Shown: positions 53,701 through 62,541 of the stretch, one piece after another
How the letters are laid out: each line of letters begins with the position of its first letter
Numbering within the stretch: the first letter of the stretch is position 1
NCBI RefSeq assembly: GCF_000292245.2
Contig: NZ_ALPT02000007.1
Span: forward strand, 12,942-76,941
Direction: 5' to 3'
DNA from: Alkalihalobacillus alcalophilus ATCC 27647 = CGMCC 1.3604
GTDB lineage: Bacteria > Bacillota > Bacilli > Bacillales > Bacillaceae_D
Length of the DNA stretch: 64,000 nt
Made by a program: the position numbers and the translations under genes
Notes under the pieces: generated by a model
Told to the model about the DNA's origin: nothing
What the model saw: only the letters and a program-made list of their open reading frames with translations
Databases searched by the model: none

Positions 53701-54398
53701 CAACCAAGCCAACTCAGAAAGTTTGGATCATCTCCAGAGAATCCGATTAAACATAATTGTGTTTCAAGCATGGCTTGTTGTACTGTATTTACAAGTGGTG
53801 CATATTGAACTGGGTAGGTACGATAATCCTCTTCAGATATAATGTAGTTTTTTGAACTATCGACACTACCGTGAAGTTTTATTATCCTTGGATGGGTGCT
53901 TCCTGGCAGATCATTTTGATTTGTTAGGATTTTGTAATTGAATTTTACGTTAATTTTATCGATCGTTCTTTCTAGTAGAGTATCATAGTTGGTGGTGAAT
54001 ACATCCCTCCAATTCAATGAAAGAAGCTTCTTGTGCAGATCACCCGGAATGTACTTATCGTCATTGATGTTGCCTTCAATGAATTTGTTGAGTTTGTTTC
54101 TTCCAAAAACAGCTTTGTACTCTTCTGCCAGTTTCAATACATTTTTTCCTGAAGTCTTCTTGATCTTTTGAATTTCCCAGTTTTTAATATCTACTTTATT
54201 TCTGGGTTTCTTATATAACACTTCAAACATCGATACTGCAAGTTCTTCCCAATTTGGTGCAGATGTTTCATCATCAACTACATCAGCATTCTTTGAAAAC
54301 CCTGCTCCTACCATCACTGAAGCAGCACCATATAATGCTGGATCATGAAGCCTCTTAGCAATATCTTCAATGTATGAGTAAATCAATGTTCCACTCAA
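50769..54398 (-). CDS. SIR2-domain protein, defence-associated sirtuin type
   Basis: 1209 aa from TTG 54398, six bases after GGAGGC; the frame extends to 54449 without a better site. The N-terminal 260 residues are a SIR2-like NAD-binding domain: VMVGAGFSKNA (GAGFS at 31-35), WRDVFTTNYDTLLERTI, PRIIKLHGSVD and LIGFSGDDPNFLSWLGWLRD. The remaining 900 residues are helical, probably a repeat scaffold for sensing. Defence-associated sirtuins (DSR1, DSR2) have this layout and deplete NAD+ on phage infection. No HerA or ThsB-like partner is adjacent, so it would act alone. Composition is AT-rich, and IS remnants on both sides suggest horizontal acquisition. The anti-phage role is inferred from family architecture. 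Confidence 0.85.
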   Translation of the reverse strand: MSGTLIYSYIEDIAKRLHDPALYGAASVMVGAGFSKNADVVDDETSAPNWEELAVSMFEVLYKKPRNKVDIKNWEIQKIKKTSGKNVLKLAEEYKAVFGRNKLNKFIEGNINDDKYIPGDLHKKLLSLNWRDVFTTNYDTLLERTIDKINVKFNYKILTNQNDLPGSTHPRIIKLHGSVDSSKNYIISEEDYRTYPVQYAPLVNTVQQAMLETQLCLIGFSGDDPNFLSWLGWLRDNMGENCPVIYLVGLFQNMSSAEKMTLENQNITIIDIGDMFDEKANVGHHEALEEFLNNLTEYGQEKEKIFEPVPYKNLQFKEDFHKSIDDKYFEIMEEFLSRMKDKTNSYLAFPSTQETDRFIDSLRYHFNELLKLEPSTQQVNILSKIVYLLRRSYSILEDSEANKVKSLIDTFNKEKLRTEKSLLTSWVDVALYLLEMYRIDGRDQDYNNLFSKIEKASSNVDGYSKEELQIEKCKFLIGSFDYSQATEEIERINHGIALDIQLKKAFLYKQIGEDEKGKALLRKVSATLAQKKYSEHKTASLKGYLNLCARSLMSGMRESFDDSFSDKEYYSNSYNVRNIYNQIKNGVSNSLLLVYNESRGEKPGFNLGTYKVSYGTATKKEQDAVSKPLKYVMFQDLLCLPNTFSDHKEILALALKGIIPTSSIPTWKWSSIIRTNDKKIINTFFTRELIVSSDVGWIETISDQLFKLVDKFNSEDNFNRRNRIITQETIYDILSRFSIAMEDDKVINLSEKIIEQRKLLDDSDSRRLTEFFRRIRFSMSTDILSHYLHELLSSDSIPFHFLTEFLDIDAYIDLHIEISDGVFNKVVKEIESSDGVTRDKGISKVILIKSAATLGKYKSEIAEALWGQKNDLGFPKTSNFYVWLWDNLPYPNNVDLGNLYMNFLENPRFIRSVNERTISGITTIDIRINEYIEYFRRVSDFSKSEKVSYELAWTSDFFIKIIKYIYEYLDNEKSLLTLKYDIFGTEKEGRVRFIRLGDFVAMLAAQAYLSEVYTQGVVVEVKNVKNLLLDNNVTSPSIDIIEKVTKDESIEADIDNLMKRAIIGERDELGQAMNVFNLLLVFEKKSVKNVKISNHLNELINSLKYFDLSRSSMVISKLISVIDHPILIQEHHRSGIIKAFRQSIDKLDLSFNESNRELIDTIYSLSILIRKYYDKLIQNGISISKDLAAIIEELRYSKLKEVRYMWEDI

Positions 54399-54769
54399 AC
54401 TATTGCCTCCATTCCAATATTTATTTCTTGCATTATTTAGTTTGACCACATTTTATTATATGGAATATACATGAACCACTTACCGTCATTATAATACCTT
54501 GTCCGAAACTACCTCCTGCTTTAAATCGCAAGTGAGACTTATTCTCACATATAATATCTATTCTTAAATATCCAGAATATAGACTATCAAACACAGTAAT
54601 CATGACAATGTTTAGTGGGGTGTATATTTCAAGATGTTTTTTCTTTTTATAAGGTTTTCAATCATAATTTAAATTGAATTACCCCAAAACAAGACACCGA
54701 TACCTCTAAATTAAAACAAGCATCAGAAAAACTTCACTAACTTGTTGACTCCCCTTCCATAATTTAGAT
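54399..54769. other. Intergenic region upstream of SIR2 gene
   Basis: Holds a small inverted repeat (GTGAGACTTATTCTCAC near 54530) and otherwise AT-rich DNA. The promoter of the SIR2 gene must be here but was not pinpointed. No gene is seen. Confidence 0.35.
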
Positions 54770-55207
54770 TTACTTCGTTGTGCAGTATGGGTCTATAGTA
54801 TACGTACCATCCACTTCGAGCCAAGACATTATTTCACACTTATATCCATCTATGTCTTTAAAAAGTCCTGTATATCCCCAATCATCTGCGGTACCTTCTT
54901 TCGTAACTTTGCCACCAGGCCTTTATACACGTGAAAGAATAGAATTAACCTCCTTAGTATCTTTGACAGTGTGACTGAAAATAACGCTAGAAGTGTTTAG
55001 ATTATCTTTATGCTATTCAATCATCTGAGTGAACCCTGAACGCTCATACAAAACTAAAAACATTTTTCTTTTTAGAAAGAAAGCAACGTGATCTTCACAC
55101 GATGAAATTTTATCTTTCGGAAGAGCGAATACTTCTCTGTAAAATCCTGTTGACAGAACTAAATTCTCAACAGAGATTGTTACAATATCAACTTTTGGAT
55201 TCATCAT
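54770..55207 (-). pseudogene. VOC (glyoxalase/bleomycin-resistance fold) protein with two in-frame stops
   Basis: The frame reads NPKVDIVTISVENLVLSTGF, then YREVFALPKDKI...FFLKRKMFLVLYERSGFTQ, a stop at 55013, VIFSHTVKDTKEVNSILSRV, a second stop, then PGGKVTKEGTADDWGYTGLF and KDIDGYKCEIMSW. This is the whole VOC fold (paired beta-alpha-beta-beta-beta modules), closest to general antibiotic-resistance-like or glyoxalase proteins. Two nonsense codons in one frame make it a recent pseudogene. Confidence 0.8.
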
Positions 55208-55496
55208 TTATCACTCCTAGACTTTTTAAGTATGGACGACAAACTAAATAATCTTAATTACATTTCATTTTACCATCCATTTCCAACTATCTATTGATAT
55301 ACCTTATTCCGTTAAAAAGCCCGTTTGTTGAAAACTATCCACAAAAAATTTCTTTCTGCAATGCACATTCTTCCATACTCGAAGTTATTTCTTACGCATT
55401 TTGAATCAAATATGAAAAGACGATCACGGTGAACGTAATCGTCTTTTAAGTATTTATTCTATTACGAGTATCGTTGTGGCTAGTCAACATCAAATT
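55208..55496. terminator. Intergenic region with a terminator hairpin at 55414-55448
   Basis: AAAAGACGAT / ATCGTCTTTT with a CACGGTGAACGTA loop is a bidirectional terminator candidate. Nothing else was recognised. Confidence 0.55.
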
Positions 55497-55715
55497 AGAC
55501 AACTTTTTTAAGGTGTCCAAGTTTGTATTCAATCGGCTCAAATAGCCTAGTGTTCCATAAATTCATTTGTAATTAAACCAGCGGATATGGCTATATAATT
55601 CATTTTCCATCTCTTCAAGGCTATCAAAATGACATCCTTTGATGAACACTGTTTTAATGATTTTAAACGTAGCTTCGGCCACTGCATTATCATAAGGACA
55701 CCCTTTCATACTTAA
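55497..55715 (-). pseudogene. IS3-family transposase C-terminal remnant
   Basis: The frame reads SLSMKGCPYDNAVAEATFKI, then KTVFIKGCHFDSLEEMENEL and YSYIRWFNYK, a stop, IYGTLGYLSRLN. SxKGxPYDNAxxEx is the last catalytic block (Glu) of IS3/IS150 OrfB integrases, and YI.(W/F)(F/Y)N...GTLGY is its C-terminus. The rest of the element is missing. Confidence 0.75.
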
Positions 55716-55790
55716 CGATCATTGAATGTTAAATGTTGCTAATGCACCGTCAATAAGCTTGTTCTTCGTATAGTGACAGGCACCATTAAT

Positions 55791-56741
55791 TCACTTCGTC
55801 ATCGTCCCTGACATCTTCCCAATACTAGCTAATGCATCGAGTGCATTTGTACTCATTGTACTTGAATCCGTATAAAATTCGTTCAATGCGTCTATAAAAA
55901 ATTGTTCGGTTTCGTGCACTTTAAATCCATTAAGATCTAAGTGATATAACGCATTCGATACTCCATGAAACTTTTGGTTATCGGAAAGCATTATCCACTC
56001 GTTCCCCGTCATATCATCTAAATATGTTTCTGAGTCAGGTAATAAACTATCGCTTTTGTCAAGTTCCTGTGCTTCTTCAGCTAATAAGTTTGATATCTCT
56101 CCAATCGGTTCAAAACCAGTATAGCCATGAAACTCAATTTCACCACTAGTCCTAACTGTAGTAGCATTGATTACAGGCATTTCACCTTTATCCCATTGTT
56201 CCTTTGTTAGTCCTGCTTTAGTTCCATTAAGAACCTCATCTTTACTTAAACCATTTATATAATCTGATACCACATCGAAATTATACTCATGGGAATGAGA
56301 TTCTACATAATGAACACTCGAATTAACGGCCTCTAAATATATACCCCCTTTTCCGAGTACATACGTCGGTAAAACATATTCCCCTTTAAATATATAGACT
56401 AGATAACCAATATCAAGATCTTGAATTACTGTTGGAAACAGCTTGTAATATTCTGATATATAGTTAGTAATATAAAGATACTGTTCTATTAAATCTAAGT
56501 TATAAAAATCTCCATTCATTTTTATACCTAATATCTTTCCTTCTTTGTCATGATTAGGAGCAGTCTCAAAGTATTCTTCAATGTACTCACTTGAGTTTAA
56601 ATACTCTTCCCAATCTTGAATACCTAGAGTCAATACTACCTCCTCCTCCTCTTTCTCCTCATCAGGGGTATATTCAACCTTTGAGGAGCATCCAATCAAA
56701 AAAATAGATAAAGAAATAAATAGAATCAGTTTCATTTCCAT
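55791..56741 (-). CDS. Hypothetical lipoprotein
   Basis: 316 aa. Signal peptide with lipobox (MEMKLILFISLSIFLIGCSS, Cys18). The mature protein is acidic with no recognised domain; it has segments such as DFYNLDLIEQYLYITNYISE, GKGGIYLEAVNSSVHYVESH and SDNQKFHGVSNALYHLDLNG. It is most likely attached to the outer face of the membrane. A second Met two codons in is an alternative start. A single half copy of the dispersed repeat (GTGACAGGCACC) lies immediately past its stop. Role unknown. Confidence 0.75.
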   Translation of the reverse strand: MEMKLILFISLSIFLIGCSSKVEYTPDEEKEEEEVVLTLGIQDWEEYLNSSEYIEEYFETAPNHDKEGKILGIKMNGDFYNLDLIEQYLYITNYISEYYKLFPTVIQDLDIGYLVYIFKGEYVLPTYVLGKGGIYLEAVNSSVHYVESHSHEYNFDVVSDYINGLSKDEVLNGTKAGLTKEQWDKGEMPVINATTVRTSGEIEFHGYTGFEPIGEISNLLAEEAQELDKSDSLLPDSETYLDDMTGNEWIMLSDNQKFHGVSNALYHLDLNGFKVHETEQFFIDALNEFYTDSSTMSTNALDALASIGKMSGTMTK

Positions 56742-56989
56742 CTTACGATAGCCCCTTTTTTACTTTATTTGATTTAATAGTAAGTCCAGATAACATATAA
56801 GTCTATATAATTATTACAATATGTTTTGATACTTTAGATTTGAGTTACGAAACTAATTTCTTTGTAGCGAACTGATATAATGACCAGATCGATTTATTTT
56901 GGAGAAAGAAAAAGGATTCTATTGTTTCCAATGTAACGCTTATATATAAGGCCATATATACGATAACGTTTAATCCTTCAGAAAAAAGC

Positions 56990-57029
56990 ATAAAGAAAAT
57001 CTCTAGCCTTTGACTAGAGATTTTCTTTA
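56990..57029. terminator. Terminator at the end of the small membrane gene
   Basis: AAAGAAAATCTCTAG / CTAGAGATTTTCTTT, a perfect 15-base stem with a 7-base loop, overlaps the final codons of the gene at 57014. Confidence 0.8.
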
Positions 57030-57292
57030 TCTGTCTCTCTCTTATCGTACTTGGCTTTGAGATAAGAGCCACCTTTATATAGACCATATCCACTTACCCC
57101 AATTAGACTTAGACCACCCAAAATGATTACCCTTCCTGCCATTTGCCTACGTGGTCTGTAATATACATAATCGTCATATCCATGTAATTTTTCTAAAGAT
57201 ACATATTTTCCATATCTCCAAACTTCTTTTTTAGGGTCATTATCGCCCCAGGCATAAAAGTATTCATTAAATGCTTTTGAGAATTTAGACAT
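57014..57292 (-). CDS. Small single-span membrane protein
   Basis: 92 aa from ATG 57292, which follows GAAAGGAT; a longer frame to 57397 is not supported by a ribosome site. It starts MSKFSKAFNEYFYAWGDNDP, has tyrosine-rich YDDYVYYRPRRQ, one membrane helix (VIILGGLSLIGVSGYGLYKG) and a charged cytoplasmic tail. No family recognised. It ends inside a strong terminator and sits 250 bases upstream of the lipoprotein gene, in the same direction. Confidence 0.6.
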   Translation of the reverse strand: MSKFSKAFNEYFYAWGDNDPKKEVWRYGKYVSLEKLHGYDDYVYYRPRRQMAGRVIILGGLSLIGVSGYGLYKGGSYLKAKYDKRETDKENL

Positions 57293-57649
57293 AATTATCC
57301 TTTCTTTAAGCAAATATTTGTTAAGACCAACAATCCTGTATATACACAGGATTTTATTACAAAAATATAAAGGAACATAATCATCACATTGTTTCATTTT
57401 TATCTACATTAAATCAACCTCCTTCTATATGAATTTAGTTTCAATACGATCATATTGGGAAGAAGTTTCAAATTTCTATTTCAATAGAAGAAATGATGAC
57501 TACCTACTTTCGCTAACCTGCTCCGTTAGCTTAAAAGAAAAAACATTAAAGTATCATGAAAACTCACACTAAAATAATACCAGAAAAAACGTATTGCTAA
57601 TCACACTTTCCAACATTATGCTAATTTCTTGCTGCACAGTATTTAATCT
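57293..57649. other. Intergenic region
   Basis: AT-rich DNA with no recognised gene or repeat. It borders the left copy of the long direct repeat. Confidence 0.35.
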
Positions 57650-58278
57650 ACTACGTAATAAAAGAGTTACCCAATAATCAATCCCATTTACGTAAAGCTG
57701 GCCTTATTCAAATTCTTACATTAACGATATTCCCAACTATGGATGTACCCAATTTATAACTAGTAAGATTGCGGTGTTAAACGTCCTTCTATTGCTTGGT
57801 ACACTTCATATCATTTTGTGGTAAATACTGTGTCAGAGGTGGTACATTTCTATGGCTGTAATGAGATGATTACAGCCACTTGATTTTACGACCAGAGCCA
57901 AGTTTTTTACCGGCAATCGCCAATTACTTTACCAACGAATCACAAAAGCCCTCCTAATTAACTGTTTAGCTCATCTATCGTGTCGTCAAGTGACAAGCAC
58001 CTATCAAAAACACATCTCACTGGACCTAAAAATAAACTCACTTATAAATCCATTAATTATAATTAACTAAATCATTGTTCATTCCCCATTCTTTTTCATT
58101 GGATGATGATAATTTTTAAAAGGAGATATTCTCATTGAAAAACCATGAAACACCTGAAGAAGATGCAAAAAAGATGAAACTATTAACAGAACAGCTCAAC
58201 AAAGAAGTCGGAAACATCATTCGCTCCATTCAAAAAGTAAAAGATATCAGCCAAGATGATCTTATCCAAAAGGACTGA
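57650..58278 (+). repeat. Long direct repeat, left copy (pairs with 61690-62300)
   Basis: About 600 bases align base by base, with scattered differences, to 61690-62300: TACTACGTAATAAAAGAGTT / TACTACATAATACAAGAGTT at the start, GAATCACAAAAGCCCTCC, AATTAACTGTTTAGCTCATC, CGTCAAGTGACAAGCACCTA, ATTCTTTTTCATTGGATGAT, and a truncated copy of the HTH gene at the end. Both copies point the same way and enclose the STAND gene. Confidence 0.85.
58135..58278 (+). pseudogene. Truncated XRE-type HTH gene (left-copy paralogue)
   Basis: 47 codons from TTG 58135 after AAAAGGAGAT: LKNHETPEEDAKKMKLLTEQ, then LNKEVGNIIRSIQKVKDISQ and DDLIQKD. This matches the first half of the intact gene at 62163 (KNYETPEEEDAEKMKLLKEQ). 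It stops at the point where the HTH recognition helix should follow, so DNA binding is lost. Confidence 0.75.
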
Positions 58279-58566
58279 TATAGGTCTTCTCTTAGTCCGC
58301 TCGAAAGCTAGTATCAGCCATAATCCCGATGAGTGAAGTAGTAAAGAAAGATTGCATTATCGCAACACTTAATATGAAGCATTGCAGAGATTTTAAAAAG
58401 GTAAGACCAATTTAATCATTCCAATGTAAGTGGCATCTTCACATCTAGTTCAAGTCTTTTCAATGGAATGGTAGAGTTGTTTTCAACATTATACATGTAC
58501 TCTACTTCACTGGCAGAATCAATCTTATCACTTGGAATAATCATTATCATCAATTAAGAAGTAGTA
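58279..58566. other. Intergenic region after STAND gene, with a possible 44-aa ORF
   Basis: On the minus strand, 58416-58550 encodes MIMIIPSDKIDSASEVEYMY, then NVENNSTIPLKRLELDVKMP. It lies 16 bases beyond the STAND stop, but its ribosome site is poor and no family is recognised. It could be a fragment of a lost gene. The remaining DNA shows nothing. Confidence 0.25.
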
Positions 58567-61401
58567 TCACCATATTCTAGGTCTCCCAGCAGAATCTAAG
58601 TCCTCCACACCATAACCCTTTCTTTTTAATGCTACTACTCTTTTAATCTCCAATTCAATTTCTTCAAATTTCTTATCTATTGTTCCTCTATTTTTCAGCC
58701 AGTGATAGTTTTTATAATGCCGTAAAATCTCAATATAATGGGAGTCCGTTTCTTCGATTTCGTTACTTAAGTCTCTAAATGTGCGAACCGCTTTCCTATA
58801 GGCTCCACGTTCTCCATAGAGGTGACCTAGATTTATTTTTGACACGGCCGTCTTTGATGGTTCATCTGGATAAAGGGATTCATTAATGGCCATTGCCTCT
58901 TCAAACTTAAGCCTTGCACTCTTATACTTTTTCTCGTGCATATAAATGACCCCAACATCATTTAACACATTGGCACTTTCTTCGTTTAGCGGCCCGTAAT
59001 ATTCATCATAGCCATCCGTAGCCTTTTCGTAAAATTCAATTGCATTCTCATATAACCCTTTTTCTATGTAATATTGACCGAGGCTGTGATACACCCTAGC
59101 CAATTCTACCAAGCTGTTGTAATCATTAGACGCTTCATAGATTTCTGCAGCTTTCTTAAATAGGTGAAAGGCTCTTGTTCGAAAATTGGATAGAGCTGAC
59201 ATTCGAGAGCCTAAGGACCAATAAAAATCTCCAAAGGAGGACATTACAAAAGCAACTCTTTCATCTTCTAATCCATACAATTCAGTATATGTTTTTAGGA
59301 CGCTTTTATAATCTTCTTTTAGAGATACTTTTTCTTTAATCCCTTGTAGTCCTGAACTAATCAGAGCAAGTTTCTCTGTTTTTGCCATGACTAAATTATG
59401 AAACGTGTTCATAAGTGATTCTAGATGATAATCATTTGCTTTTTTTAATTGATAAATCTCCTGGAATATATTTAAGGCATTTTGCTTTGATTGTACATTA
59501 CCAGGATACATACATTGTAAAACGGCAAACCCTTCTTTAATTTCAAGGTAAAGCTTTAAATCACCTCCATAGGATGTATTGACATTGGTTGAAAGGAGCT
59601 CATTTATACTCTCTTTATATAGGCGAGTTGCTTCCTCTAGCTTCCCCTTACTTATTCTACCGGAAGTTAATAATGAGGCTAAGTTAGACTTTAGCTTTAC
59701 TTGATCCATAGGATTATCAGAGAGGTCTAAAGCTTTTCTTAATAAACTTTCCGCTAAAGAAAAGTTACCAACATGTTCATAAAGTGCAGAAAGATCAGCA
59801 TAAGCAACACCAAGTACACGCCCTTCCTGCTCATGCACCTCAGTGATTACCTCTTCATAAAGAGCGATTGTCAGTTCATCATCCTCTAACGTCGTTAATA
59901 TTTCTTTAATTTCTACTAAAAAGACCTGTAACAGCTCCTGATTGCTCAACGTACTTTTCAATAAATACAAATACTCAAATATTATTTTTCTTACGCTATC
60001 CATTGAGACAAAATTCTTTTTAAGTGCAGTCAATTTTTCTTTATAATAGAGTATGAGCGTTTCTTGAATGAAAGGAATCGTTTCGGGAAAATGATTCGAA
60101 AGGTGTTCTAATGCTGCCTTTCTTAAGCTTTTTTCAATAACCCATTCTTCTTCAGGCCCTTGACTCCTTTTTTTCACGAAAGATAAGTCCACAAAGGATC
60201 GGTAATCGAAGATGTTTAATCCAGTACTCAATTCTTTTGTTAACAATAGAAACATTTCTTTATTCCAAAACCTCGGTACTGCCAAAGTAAAAAGTGTATC
60301 TCTTTCAGCCTTTTGGAGGTAGTTTTCAAATCGCTCAAATAAATCATTCGGTATTTTTTCAAATTCTTCCACCGAAGGAGTAGCATCAAATTGCTCGCGT
60401 AATTGATGATACCTTAATGCAGATAACCTTAAGTTTTCTGGAACTTTGCTTGTGGAAATTATTTCACTTTGTATTTCAGGCTCCAATACTCCTGCATCGA
60501 TTAAATACTCTTTACTTTCAAGTTCGCTAAACTCTAACACCTCTAAATCATTTAACTGCCCTTCCCAATACTCATCCTCTTTTTTCCAAGGAACGTTGTC
60601 TCTCCCGCAAATAAACCATTGAACTCCCGGCGTCAACTTAATCAACTCCCGTATCCAATGGTCCTTTAGGGAAAGAGACCCCCAACCCCTTTGCCCTGTC
60701 CACAGGTTTTCATATGTATCAATGAAAATATAACAGTTCTTTTCGCCGTTTTCCTTAAGGTAATCGATTAAATCCTGAGCGAAAAATTCAGGAAGGTATT
60801 TCAAAATTTCAGATGCATCCTTTGCAATCAGCTTTGACAGATGCTTGTTTTTACGTTTAATAACCACATCATTTTTAGCACGATTTAATTTATGTGTAGC
60901 TTTAATTAATTTTGGTAATACCCTTACCCACGGAATCTCCTCTGAAGCCTCAAAAATATCCTTTGAAACTTGTTTCAAGCTATTCGAATCTAGAGAAAAA
61001 TAATCTCGCAGAATATCATTAGTTAAATCCACCTCATCTAGGTAAGGAATATCTTCTCTTAAAATGGGAGAGTACGGTTGTGTTTTATGCCAATAATGAA
61101 GGTAAGCCATTTCAAAAGCAGGTAATTTTATGTTGTATTTAGCTGAAAGCTGATATTTTAAAAAACTTAAAGCATGACTTTTCTCCCGATGCTCCGGAAT
61201 GGAGAAGTCAATTTTAAGAACAATATTATCACTGTTATCTTCCATAAATTCTATTATACGTTTTGAAATATAAGTTTTACCAATCCCTCCAATTCCATAA
61301 AAAAACTGGACAGGTTTTCTAGGAAATTCATTAATTACTCCCACATAGTTCTCTCTACCAATAAATTTATTTATTAGCTTATGGTACAAACGATCCTCCA
61401 A
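58567..61401 (-). CDS. STAND-type P-loop NTPase with C-terminal TPR-like repeats
   Basis: 944 aa. Walker A is GIGGIGKT (36-43), Walker B is NCYIFIDTYENLWTG (about 225), and a winged-helix-like linker region follows (around 300-440). From about residue 500 onward there are TPR-like helical pairs: YADLSALYEHVGNFSLAESL, YHSLGQYYIEKGLYENAIEF, LNDVGVIYMHEKKYKSARLK, INLGHLYGERGAYRKAVRTF. This is the layout of signal-sensing STAND ATPases, including many anti-phage proteins; the N-terminus is too short (about 30 residues before the P-loop) to hold an effector domain, so a separate partner is expected. The start is TTG 61401 after AGGAGG. It lies between two direct repeats. Confidence 0.85.
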   Translation of the reverse strand: MEDRLYHKLINKFIGRENYVGVINEFPRKPVQFFYGIGGIGKTYISKRIIEFMEDNSDNIVLKIDFSIPEHREKSHALSFLKYQLSAKYNIKLPAFEMAYLHYWHKTQPYSPILREDIPYLDEVDLTNDILRDYFSLDSNSLKQVSKDIFEASEEIPWVRVLPKLIKATHKLNRAKNDVVIKRKNKHLSKLIAKDASEILKYLPEFFAQDLIDYLKENGEKNCYIFIDTYENLWTGQRGWGSLSLKDHWIRELIKLTPGVQWFICGRDNVPWKKEDEYWEGQLNDLEVLEFSELESKEYLIDAGVLEPEIQSEIISTSKVPENLRLSALRYHQLREQFDATPSVEEFEKIPNDLFERFENYLQKAERDTLFTLAVPRFWNKEMFLLLTKELSTGLNIFDYRSFVDLSFVKKRSQGPEEEWVIEKSLRKAALEHLSNHFPETIPFIQETLILYYKEKLTALKKNFVSMDSVRKIIFEYLYLLKSTLSNQELLQVFLVEIKEILTTLEDDELTIALYEEVITEVHEQEGRVLGVAYADLSALYEHVGNFSLAESLLRKALDLSDNPMDQVKLKSNLASLLTSGRISKGKLEEATRLYKESINELLSTNVNTSYGGDLKLYLEIKEGFAVLQCMYPGNVQSKQNALNIFQEIYQLKKANDYHLESLMNTFHNLVMAKTEKLALISSGLQGIKEKVSLKEDYKSVLKTYTELYGLEDERVAFVMSSFGDFYWSLGSRMSALSNFRTRAFHLFKKAAEIYEASNDYNSLVELARVYHSLGQYYIEKGLYENAIEFYEKATDGYDEYYGPLNEESANVLNDVGVIYMHEKKYKSARLKFEEAMAINESLYPDEPSKTAVSKINLGHLYGERGAYRKAVRTFRDLSNEIEETDSHYIEILRHYKNYHWLKNRGTIDKKFEEIELEIKRVVALKRKGYGVEDLDSAGRPRIW

Positions 61402-61689
61402 CTACAATCCTCCTATTCTATGAAACCTTGACTCCATGCCCACCATAATTTATCAAGTAACTTGCTATGGGAGAAGTCGATTCACTTGTTGACCATTATT
61501 TCTTTATCTAGATATTCGTCCTCTTCAATAGATTTACTATATTAGCTGTTAACACATATTTCTTATAAATTTCATTATTAAAAATATGTCGATATTGTTG
61601 AACAATTTTCATTGCATTACTTTTAAACTCTGTTGCTTATTAGTTTAAAGATACTTTCACATAGTGACTTAAAAATGGAGGAATTTATT
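61402..61689. other. Intergenic region upstream of STAND gene
   Basis: AT-rich; it should contain the STAND promoter. No gene or repeat recognised before the right direct repeat begins. Confidence 0.35.
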
Positions 61690-62300
61690 GTGTAATATAC
61701 TACATAATACAAGAGTTAACCATCAATCCCATTTGCATAAGGCCGGTCTCATTCAAATTAAATCAATTTTTTACATTAACGGTATTCCGAACTATGGATT
61801 TATTCATTTTATAACGAGTAAGATTTCGGTGGTAAACGCCCTGTCATTCCTTGGTACATTTCATGGCTGTAATAAGATGATTATGGACACTTGATTTTAC
61901 CACTATTTCCAAGTTATATACCACCAAACAGCAATTACTTTACCATCATTCACCAAAATGTTTACCTACGAATCACAAAAGCCCTCCAAATTAACTGTTT
62001 AGCTCATCTGTTGCGTCGTCAAGTGACACTCACCTATCACAAAATACACAAGACCGAAAATAAACCTAATTTTACATCCATTAAATGTAATTAACTGTAC
62101 CATCATTCATTCCCTATTCTTTTTCATTGGCTGATGATAGTTTTAATAAGGAGATATCTTCATTGAAAAACTATGAAACGCCTGAAGAAGAAGATGCGGA
62201 AAAGATGAAACTATTAAAAGAGCAGCTCAACAAAGAAGTCGGAAACATTATTCGAGCACTTCGAAAAGTAGCGGATATCACCCAAGATGAACTAGCTTAT
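61690..62300 (+). repeat. Long direct repeat, right copy (pairs with 57650-58278)
   Basis: Same order of landmarks as the left copy: TACTACATAATACAAGAGTT, GGTGGTAAACGCCCTGTCAT, GAATCACAAAAGCCCTCC, CGTCAAGTGACACTCACCTA, ATTCTTTTTCATTGGCTGAT, then the start of the intact HTH gene. Box-like GGTGGTAAA and TTTACCA motifs recur in it and may be remnants of an IS21-like end. Confidence 0.85.
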
Positions 62301-62477
62301 CAACTTAAAATCTCCGAACGCTACTTGGTTAAAATCGAAAATGGAGATGCGACGATGAATTTCCAAACATACTTACTAATTCGTAACTACTTTGGCAAAG
62401 AAAGCTTTGAAAAGGAAATGAGTCATATCGATCAAGAGCTCCTTAAATTAATCAAACAACAAAATGAAGACCTCTAG
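62163..62477 (+). CDS. XRE-family HTH transcriptional regulator
   Basis: 104 aa from TTG 62163 after AAGGAGATATC; the left paralogue uses the same TTG. The HTH spans about 25-80: NIIRALRKVADITQDELAYQ, LKISERYLVKIENGDATMNF, QTYLLIRNYFG. The N-terminal 20 residues are acidic. It is followed 64 bases downstream by the comK homologue in the same direction, so it may regulate that gene. The left copy of this gene is truncated. Confidence 0.85.
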   Translation: MKNYETPEEEDAEKMKLLKEQLNKEVGNIIRALRKVADITQDELAYQLKISERYLVKIENGDATMNFQTYLLIRNYFGKESFEKEMSHIDQELLKLIKQQNEDL

Positions 62478-62541
62478 CTAAAACCTAATCCACGATATTA
62501 CCCCGAATCACTCCCATTCCAATAATAAAGGAGCTTTGCCA

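Noticed and set aside
56845..57093. 82-codon minus-strand frame downstream of the small membrane gene
   Set aside because: It overlaps that gene's end and runs through its perfect terminator stem.
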